Shown here: positions 56,801 through 64,000 of the stretch, one piece after another
How positions within the stretch are numbered: the first letter of the stretch is position 1
Layout of the letters: every line of letters starts with the position of its first letter
Source: Asterella californica
Taxonomy: Eukaryota; Streptophyta; Marchantiopsida; Marchantiales; Aytoniaceae
Direction: 5' to 3'
Length of the DNA: 64,000 bases
NCBI GenBank assembly: GCA_036924285.1
Contig: JAYKYS010000007.1
Span: 7,812,001 to 7,876,000 of the forward strand
Position numbers and translations under genes: made by a program
The notes under the pieces: model-generated
The model's input: the letters and a program-made list of their open reading frames with translations, nothing else
What the model was told of the DNA's origin: nothing
The model's database searches: none

Positions 56801-59800
56801 ATGTGATCTGTACTTCCATACCAGGGGTACCATCTCTGGTAGTGTGCGCTGTAGTACACGTACCCATGGTCTGTCCCTTTGGTAAAGTTTTCGCAAACTT
56901 GACGCTTAAAGTTAGCACACATTCTCCCCTGTTTGCTACTTACTATGTACTTCAGACGGAACTCCCCCATTCAGTTCATTTCTCGCGATTTACCTCTGTG
57001 TTTGAGTATAGTTCTTGCTTTGAACTGCTGTAATCATGGACGAAAATATATCTTGCATCGCCTTATTATATGCTTATCGGTGTTCCAGTGCTGATCTTCG
57101 CAGTTTGAGTGCAGGTGAGTGCGGCCGTGGCTTTTGGAACCTTTTTGGGATTTCAAGAAGGAACCAGCAAGGCTTCGGAGTTCTTTGCCGGGTAATATAT
57201 AATCTCTACGACTGTAGTCCTTGGAGTGTGAATGTGGTATAGCGAGGGTTCATGTGTTGGAAGTCAAATTGAGATGTGTGCGCGAAAGCGAGAGAGATAT
57301 ATTCGAGACAGGAAGTGGTCTCTTGTGTAACCTAAAAAAAGTTACCAATGAGTATTACACTGGGATACACCGAGAGAGTAATATAGTCATGTCTGTTCAG
57401 GTCTGTAATGTCTGTTCGATCGTAGCTGATTCCTGACCATCTTACACTCTAGCGAATATTAACGACAGTAGCGGCAGTTTAAACATATATACCTGACACT
57501 CCCTTTAGAACTATTGAGTAGATGCTCCTCTTAACTTGGTAGAATAGAAGGACTGTTGGTGACAAGGAAGTACTTGGTGAAGATACAGCTGCCATTCAGA
57601 AGTTGAACAATAAACGATGCTCTGATCAGTTCTCCTAACGAAGGAGTTGATGGCAATGTGTTTCGTCCGGTCATGAAAAACGAGTGGTGCCAAGTAGAAC
57701 GGTAGTGCTTTGATTATCACAGTAAATCGAAAGAGGGCCAGCCTTTGAAAATCAACATTTGTGATGAGTTGGTGAAACACAGCGCTTCCTTAATAATACA
57801 GGGATTAACAGCAATGAACTCAGCTTCCATGCTGCTTAAAGACACTGAGCGTTGGCGCTAGACCAACTAATAACACCGTGTGATAGGATAAACAGTGGTC
57901 AGATGTAGAACGTCGAGTGTCAACATCGCCTACCCAGTCTGCATAGCTGTAGAGGTGCAGAGGTGAGGGAGTGAAGATTGCCTGTATTCGATTTAGGATT
58001 GTAGTGTGCCTGGAAGGTATCCAAAAGCACGCTGGACAGCTAGCTACTAGACATGTCCAGGATTGTACATGAACTGAGAACAAGCTAGTAGCGATGGTTA
58101 GATCAGGATGAGTACAGATAACGGTCCAATCAAGAGATCCTACTGCACTTTTGATAAGGAATGAGAGACATCTGCTGTCGCTGTCAGGAGTAGTTGCGCA
58201 ATAGTCAGCAGTGCCAGGTGCAATAGGTGTAGTGACAGGTCTACAGTCCTGCATATCGTAACCTTGAAGTTTCTGGATGAGGTATGAAGGTTGGGAAATG
58301 CGATCCAATCTTCAGAACGATTACGGGTAATCTGAAGACTTAGAAAATGATGGATCTCACCAAGATCTATCGTTTCAAACTCAAGGACTTATAGATGCTT
58401 TAATGTGATGAAGTAGTTCTAGGATATCGCATGCAATGATAATATCACCCACATAGAAAACAAGGATGGTTCATGTCGTCTTCAATTTCGATTTACCTCC
58501 CTTTCTACTCATCTATAGCCTGACTCTCACTGCTAGGTGCTGACGAAGTCAGAGACGTGGTTGAGGTGCATGCCATGGGAAGTGTGTATTACCGGCATGC
58601 TCTGCGTGTAATTTGTGGTAGCGAGGTATTTGAGTGCATATCTGCTCTTTACCTACAGCTGTGTCAGTGACCCTTGTGCAGAAAATTGTCTGTTATTGTA
58701 TTCCTAGGTTGTTTATTTGTGCTCCTTGTTAACAAAGCTTGCTGGATAGATTTGCTCTTTCCTTCCTTCGTCCTAGTTCTGGTATTTTTTTCTCTAGGTT
58801 CTATTTTGCGTGTTGCATGAGTATCCAAGCATTGGGCTTGTATCGAACAGCTATACTCATGTGCTCATGATCTACACCATTAACCACGTTTCTGCCGTTA
58901 GTGATAAACTATGTTCTATTTATTGTACTGGCCCCTTAGTTTCCAAACTGACGCCTCATAAGGTAGTTATAATGTCAGTGAGGGACTAAACGGGACCTAT
59001 ATATCATGATTCAGTTTACGCTCTGATTTACCTTCTCACTGTGCTTCTCCGAACAATACCATTTACTTTACTCCGTTTTCTTGCACTAGTTAAGGGTGCT
59101 CTAGTCAACACTCCACGATCTTCGGTATGCGATGGTTCTGTTTCCTCGGATGATCCTCTTTTCCTGCTAGTTCCATTCAGCTTCCTTTCAGCTTCCATTC
59201 AGGCGTTTTCTTTTGTTACCCCATTTTCAATTGCTATGGTTAGATCTTTAACTTTCAGCTGTTGGACGTCGTTATTTCCTTCATCGGTTATGTTCGATCC
59301 GTACTTAAATATACCTTTCTGCAATTCTCTCTAAAGTTATCTAGTTTGTGCAATCCAAATCAATGAAGCAGAGCTCTGTTACGATATGCCTTTGAAGGAT
59401 GCTCCTGACCATAACCGGCATCATGAATGCAATAAGGTTGCAGGTACCTGTTGGAACAAAGCTTGTCTGTGGATAATTTATTCGTTTTCGTCCTCATTTT
59501 CAACTACTTCCGAGTTCCATATGCCTATCAGGTTCTTTTGGTTCAACCCTTATCTTCTTATCTGCTTGTCCGCCTGGTTGCCTGTACTTGCCCTCGTTTC
59601 AACTACATAACTGCCCTCCTTGGGCAGTTAAGTAGTTTCTTCTAGCGAGTCCTTTTGACTTTTCGTTTAGAAGTAGGCAATAGGCACAATGTCAAAACGC
59701 CATTTGCTAGTTCCCAACATAGCTGCCTCCGGCTGAACGTTGCATTTTACGCTTTAACAGAGTTGAAGCTTCAGATAATGGCTACAAACATCCTCCGTGA

Positions 59801-62165
59801 TTAAAATTATCCTACTGAATGTATCAGACTGCATCTGAACGAGAATGTGCAGAGTCGGGTTCTCACGTATGGAATTGCTGGAGCAGTTGTGTTTAGAGCT
59901 CTAATGATCGGCCTCGGCATTGCCTCACTAGAGGTGCAGCACATTTGTCCTCCCCGCACTTTTTGTTTTGAATCATGAATTAGGAGATCGCTAGTTACAA
60001 TACATGGAGATTGGTCGTTTTAGCATGGTCTGTGGGCAGCCGACCATTCTTTGTAAGGCATACGCGCAACATATTCTTTGGTGAGACTAGAAGTCTCCTT
60101 TCCTGACCTTGTTTCTAACGCGTATGTTTTCTCAAGTTACAATCAATGTAATTCTGCAATCTGGACCGTTTTCTACGCAGAGATTCGAGGCATTAAATCT
60201 ATTTTTTGCAGCCATTCTAATATTCTCATCTATCAAGGTAAGACAAATTACATTCGGTCAGAGCTTCTGACAATATATGCTTGCACAGTGTCTGCACGAC
60301 ATGCTTAGACATCTTCTGAAAGATCTGTGAGTAAGAACTTACTTCTTGTATGCATGGAGCTGTTCGAATGCTGACTGTCTTAGTAGTAACGTGTTGGCAC
60401 CTGTGGATACACTTACAGCTCTTCACAGATTCTGAGGAGGAAGATGATGATCTTTCGAATAACTTTATTGTCAAGCTCTGTCGAAAAGTTCTCCCCGTAA
60501 CTTGTATGTATATTTTTGAGGCCCGGAACTACTGTCATTGGACTGGATCGCTTGTTCAGGTTGCATGGTAGGTTAAGGATCGCGTAACTTAAGATTAGCA
60601 CAGTCAGCTGAGTGTTTACGTCTCGAGTGTCTGAAAGGGCTATTGAACAACTCCTGTACAATTTCCTTGCTCCTGCAGCTACATACGATGGAAACAAGTT
60701 TCTCACTGTTGTTGACAATGTCACAAAAGTGAGTTCTCCCGCGCTTGACTTTTCCCTTGTTTTCTTGACTTAGAAGAGGATATTCTTTGAAAGGTGTTGA
60801 GCGTTTTAACCATGTGTACGTAGAGGCTTGTAATACTATTTAACGTAATACCGTCCGGCGAGTGGAAGTCAGGTGTAGCACAGCGCCGTGTAGGCCTGTG
60901 GAAGAGCATTATATAGTTATGGGCCTCCATAGACACTTAGTTTATAAGGCTGTACAGTGTCACTTTTTATCAAGGGGTTTTCTTTCTGGGCATGTTTCTA
61001 ATTTCAGCTTTACTTCTTCGGTAATCCAGGCGACTCCTCTGCTGCTTACTCTAATCGTGGTAGAGCTAAGTGACATCGCTTTTGCGGTAAGATACGCTTC
61101 ACGAAGCAGCTAGATTTTGTTATGTTGTTACTTTGTTTCTCTTGTTCATCTTTTTGGTGTCAGCTCTGTAGCGACTTTGAGGTGTTGAAAGTTGATTGCT
61201 GGTTTTGACATGGTGTATACTCGTGTCAGGTGGACTCCATACCAGCGGTGTTCGGTGTAACCAGGGACCCATTTATTGTCTTCTCGTCCAACATTTTTGC
61301 CATTCTTGGTGAGCAACTGAGGAAATTTCTAACTTTCTGTAAAACCCCGAGTCGAATCTTAGGTGGAAGGAGGCGCAAGTTATTGCGGGGCTCTGGCTGG
61401 TCTATAACTCCCTTTAATTCACTCGCTTTCCAAGAGGATAAATTGGAGTCATTTTAGTTGAGTTTTGTGTCTTACCCAACAGTTTCAAATGTTCGACATC
61501 TGATTGGTTGAAGTGTTTTTCTGCGTTTAGGACTGAGATCCCTCTACACAATTATCTCTGGCAGCATGGCTGAGCTTCAATATTTGCAGGTCAGTGGTTC
61601 CTTACTGCCCATAGCGTACTGCTCTAGTAAGATGTATGAATGGTGATGACGCTCAATAGAAGGGGCTGCCAAGGATGATGATTTATGATGTACTTGTCAA
61701 ACTGGAAAAGACGCTAAGCCCAATCTTTGAACATCTGGTGCAACAGCCTTCGGTCGGAGTGGTACTTGGCTTCATTGGCGTTAAGATGGTCTGCGAGTAC
61801 TTTGGTGAGTATGATTCAACTAGCGTTATTTAAGAAAGATTGTTGAGTCGTTCTATTGTGAAACCCCGTGGCTCTTTCAGCTATCTGAGCGCGTTCGCTG
61901 CAGTGAGAAGGGTTGTGGGTTATATAAATTTCGTTGGTTGTTGACCCTCCTAAGAAGGCGAGGAACACCCGCACTGTTGGTGAATATTATAACACGAGTC
62001 TGCTAATGCTGCGTGGTAATGATGAAAATGTAACAGTTTTTGATCAGCCGTCTGTTGTCTCTAACAGGATTTCACGTCCCAACTGAGGCTTCCTTAGGTT
62101 TCGTAGCAGCAGTTCTCGGCTTAGGTGTAGCTCTGAGCCTTCAGGATCAGTCTAAGGAGGACTAG
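53898..62165 (+). CDS. TERC: Thylakoid TerC-family membrane protein (TERC/PDE149), 14 exons, 478 aa
   Basis: Exons: 53898-54005, 55568-55661, 55793-56238, 57115-57191, 59444-59531, 59853-59933, 60181-60237, 60419-60503, 60679-60728, 61030-61086, 61230-61308, 61531-61589, 61747-61804 and 62068-62165. Introns are GT-AG and the 1437 nt stay in frame. Residues 1-67 look like a chloroplast transit peptide. 68-205 form an acidic linker with a 22-residue repeat (LLHSPETN at 92 and 114) and a Val/Glu/Ala helix (158-193). From 206 on is the TerC domain: several hydrophobic segments with [10 protein letters not shown] (248-257), an acidic loop [30 protein letters not shown] (374-392) and [14 protein letters not shown]. 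TerC proteins relate to bacterial metal-export proteins. Arabidopsis TERC is needed for prothylakoid formation and membrane-protein insertion. Exons 1 and 2 are the least certain. Confidence 0.93.
56408..56595 (+). repeat. Direct repeat, copy 1 (TERC intron 3)
   Basis: About 190 bp from TTCTATTCATCTATAGCCTG to GTGCAGAAAA, closely matching copy 2 at about 58500-58690. The two copies flank TERC exon 4. In the frame after GCTAG both are open for about 29 codons ([20 protein letters not shown] here). Confidence 0.8.
57490..58480 (-). mobile_element. Ty1/copia fragment, antisense in TERC intron 4
   Basis: Read on the minus strand, a copia reverse-transcriptase end ([11 protein letters not shown] near 58460, then [17 protein letters not shown] after a shift) is followed by the RNase H part: [42 protein letters not shown] and [18 protein letters not shown] (about 58300 down to 57790). 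Next come CDNQS-like and [12 protein letters not shown] segments. The YVDD active site reads YVGD and the frame is broken. No LTR, gag or integrase is present, so it is a truncated or captured fragment, spliced out with the intron. Confidence 0.85.
58500..58690 (+). repeat. Direct repeat, copy 2 (TERC intron 4)
   Basis: TTTCTACTCATCTATAGCCTG to GTGCAGAAAA, about 80-85 percent identical by eye to copy 1 at 56408-56595. It lies immediately beside the copia fragment. Open in the same frame as copy 1 ([20 protein letters not shown]). Confidence 0.8.
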
Positions 62166-62790
62166 CAACAACCATTTTGGGGATCTGAAACGGCGTATGT
62201 CAGGCTGGTGGTTAAAGTTACACTATGTACAGTATCTCCGACTGTAACCAGCATATTCAAAGCAAGAAGTATGCAGGGGACAGAGGACGTAAAGAGTCTC
62301 AAACGTCACAACCCTCCAAAGATATTGGTGCGTGTAATTGTTTTTAAGAAATTTGCAGCTTTTTCTCGGCGGATTGTTTTCCTCCTTTTAGAAAACCCTT
62401 GTTCCACTATGTTGAAAGTCAAGATAATCAATCGGTCTTCTCGAGCGTAACACGAGGCTGTCGGAGATTCGAACCTCTGTGCACCATGGCGGTGGTGCTG
62501 AACGTCGTATCTCTACCGCTGGAACCAGTTGGATTCCTGCATCGCTTGCTGCAGCTGTTATCTTTCATCGTCACTCTCCACTAAAGCAAGCTAAGATAGC
62601 TGATCTCTCCTCACGTCACGTATTAGGCATTCCACTCTAGATCGCCGTGAGAGCGAAGGTAAGCAAGGTGAGGAAAGGAAGAAAGAAATTGTTCTGTTTT
62701 GATGTAAGCAAACTTGATTGTTTAGTTAATGACGATGTAACGTTAAAACGAATAGAATAAAGGCCAAGAATAAATATCCAACTTGTAGTT
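62166..62790 (+). other. TERC 3' flank with polyadenylation-like signals
   Basis: Downstream of the TAG at 62163-62165. AATAAA occurs at about 62756 and 62770 (GAATAGAATAAAGGCC, AAGAATAAATATCC), spaced as poly(A) near-upstream elements. If they are used, the 3' UTR would be about 600 nt, longer than usual, and would include the tRNA-like motif. Nearer, weaker signals may be used instead. Confidence 0.4.
62452..62540 (-). repeat. tRNA-like (SINE-type) sequence, minus strand
   Basis: The minus strand reads TGGTTCCAGCGGTAGAGATA (A-box and D-arm like), then GCACC-ACCGCCAT-GGTGC (anticodon-arm like, 5-bp stem but an 8-nt loop), then AGAGGTTCGAATCTCC (T-arm, canonical B box). The acceptor stem does not pair, so I judge it a tRNA-derived SINE head or tRNA pseudogene, not an active tRNA. 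The anticodon-like loop would suggest a tRNA-Gly ancestor. Confidence 0.45.
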
Positions 62791-64000
62791 GGTATATAAA
62801 CTTCCATTCAAGGTTGTATCAACAAAATAAAAAATCGTACTAAATATAATCATGTCGGAACATTAGTGTAATATTATTCATACACTCGCTATAATTTTCA
62901 TATTAACACACTTTCTCTCTTGAAATTTTGATTCATGAAGAATGTAATTTATACTGAATCATTTAGATAAAGTAAATAATATCTCCTTTTGATGTTGGTT
63001 TTAATCATGTTGTGATGTCACAAGAATAAAAATAATCCTTTGGAAAATTTATTTAAATCATTGAACTAATATCAGTTAGTTCAAAATTTAAACAATACTT
63101 CAAAATTTAAGAACATTTATGCATTTTGACTGCATAAATAACATCTTGACTAAAGCCAAAAGGTTAGTGTCCGTAACACCATTATGGATTAAGATTTTTG
63201 ACAATATTTTGGCTTAATCAAAGCAAAGAATTTGTTCCATGATATTTGGTGAAAGAAATATTTTACATGTTTCTGAAAATTTCAAAATATTCTCAAAATT
63301 ATTTGTAAAATAAGTTAAGTACGCATTTCGTTTCTTCTTTCTTTTGAAAACAATCAAAATTCAACGAGATGAAGCTTTATTTTCTTTAGGATAGGAAAGT
63401 AAATGCAATATTGAACAATAACATAAACCAAATCTTTCATAATTGTAGGAAAGTAGTTGATCATAGTTCCATGCTCTCGTTGACGTTAGTGTTCTCTACA
63501 AAATAGAAGATTTCTAAACTTATAGGTACAGGATCATTCTTATGGTTTTTTGATGTAACCATCTTGCATGCATGTGTACATTCTTCTCTTGAATATAGAA
63601 AGAGCTTTCATGAAACTCATGTCACTAATGATCACTTGAAGAATTCAAAGCTTTTTCCATGTACTCTTATATTTGCTTGATATCCCATAATGTCATTTGT
63701 GTCACTTGGACAGAATCTTGACATGAGTGGTCTTTGCTGAAATAAAGATTTCTAAACTTCATAGGTGTAAAATCATTTTGATGATTTTTTGATGTAATCG
63801 TCTTGCATGCATGTGTACTAGTAGTTCCAATGACTCTAACGTCACCATGACTAGGTTCATGATCACATATTGGCGAATCTTATTTTTTATTTTGTTCTTG
63901 AATACATAAACAACTTTAACTAAACTCGTGTAACTAATGATCACTTGAAGAACTCAAAATTTCTCAATGGACTCTTGCATATTTTTCTTTTGTTTGATAT
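62791..64000. other. AT-rich 3' intergenic stretch with an internal duplication
   Basis: No gene is recognised. A diverged direct duplication, about 240 bp apart, covers 63508-63684 and 63751-64000. Shared blocks include TTTTTTGATGTAA, TCTTGCATGCATGTGTAC and ACTAATGATCACTTGAAGAA. The second copy holds an extra insertion between these blocks and runs to the window edge. Confidence 0.65.

Noticed and set aside
62452..62540. Functional tRNA-Gly gene
   Set aside because: Acceptor arms do not pair and the anticodon-like loop has eight bases.
1..64000. Bacterial-type defence system, CRISPR array, prophage or biosynthetic cluster
   Set aside because: The sequence is plant nuclear DNA with spliced genes and retrotransposons; no regularly spaced short repeats or operons are present.

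Overview
The window is nuclear DNA from a land plant. The evidence is two spliced genes for plastid proteins with GT-AG introns, plant-type Ty3/gypsy and Ty1/copia retroelements, MITEs and a telomere-box motif. The two proteins resemble their seed-plant counterparts but are clearly diverged. With the AT-rich, repeat-filled intergenic DNA this suggests a bryophyte, perhaps a moss; that is inference, not proof.

Layout. 1-9 kb: tandem repeats, then a decayed Ty3/gypsy chromovirus (3.36-7.5 kb) with gag zinc knuckle, protease, reverse transcriptase/RNase H, integrase and C-terminal chromodomain, all interrupted; a GC-richer tail follows with a 13-bp minisatellite. 9-19.5 kb: AT-rich, gene-poor DNA with hairpins, a tRNA-like SINE candidate and several copies of an unnamed ~300-bp repeat family. 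19.55-24.8 kb: a probable DNA transposon with inverted ends and a broken transposase-like reading frame. 24.8-33.7 kb: AT-rich DNA with more repeat copies, an inverted telomere-like motif and a fold-back element. 33.7-38.15 kb: a broken Ty1/copia element with part of its 3' LTR. 38.2-43.9 kb: repeats, including one MITE with hAT-like inverted ends and one Tourist-like MITE with an exact TTA target duplication. 43.9-62.2 kb: a less AT-rich gene island.

The gene island holds two intact genes arranged head to head, their start codons 1.42 kb apart. On the minus strand is a four-exon PPR-SMR gene orthologous to Arabidopsis EMB1270 (At3g18110); the assembled CDS encodes 1474 aa. On the plus strand is a 14-exon gene for the thylakoid-biogenesis membrane protein TERC/PDE149; the assembled CDS encodes 478 aa. 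I placed the exons by splice sites, continuous phase and similarity to family sequences recalled from memory. All splice joins keep frame and the totals are whole codons.

Both products are expected in plastids: one matures organellar RNA and the other helps build thylakoid membranes. The shared upstream region could therefore co-regulate them. EMB1270 intron 3 carries a perfect 30-bp hairpin. TERC intron 4 carries an antisense copia fragment, and a ~190-bp direct repeat flanks TERC exon 4. No bacterial-type system, CRISPR array or rRNA gene is present.
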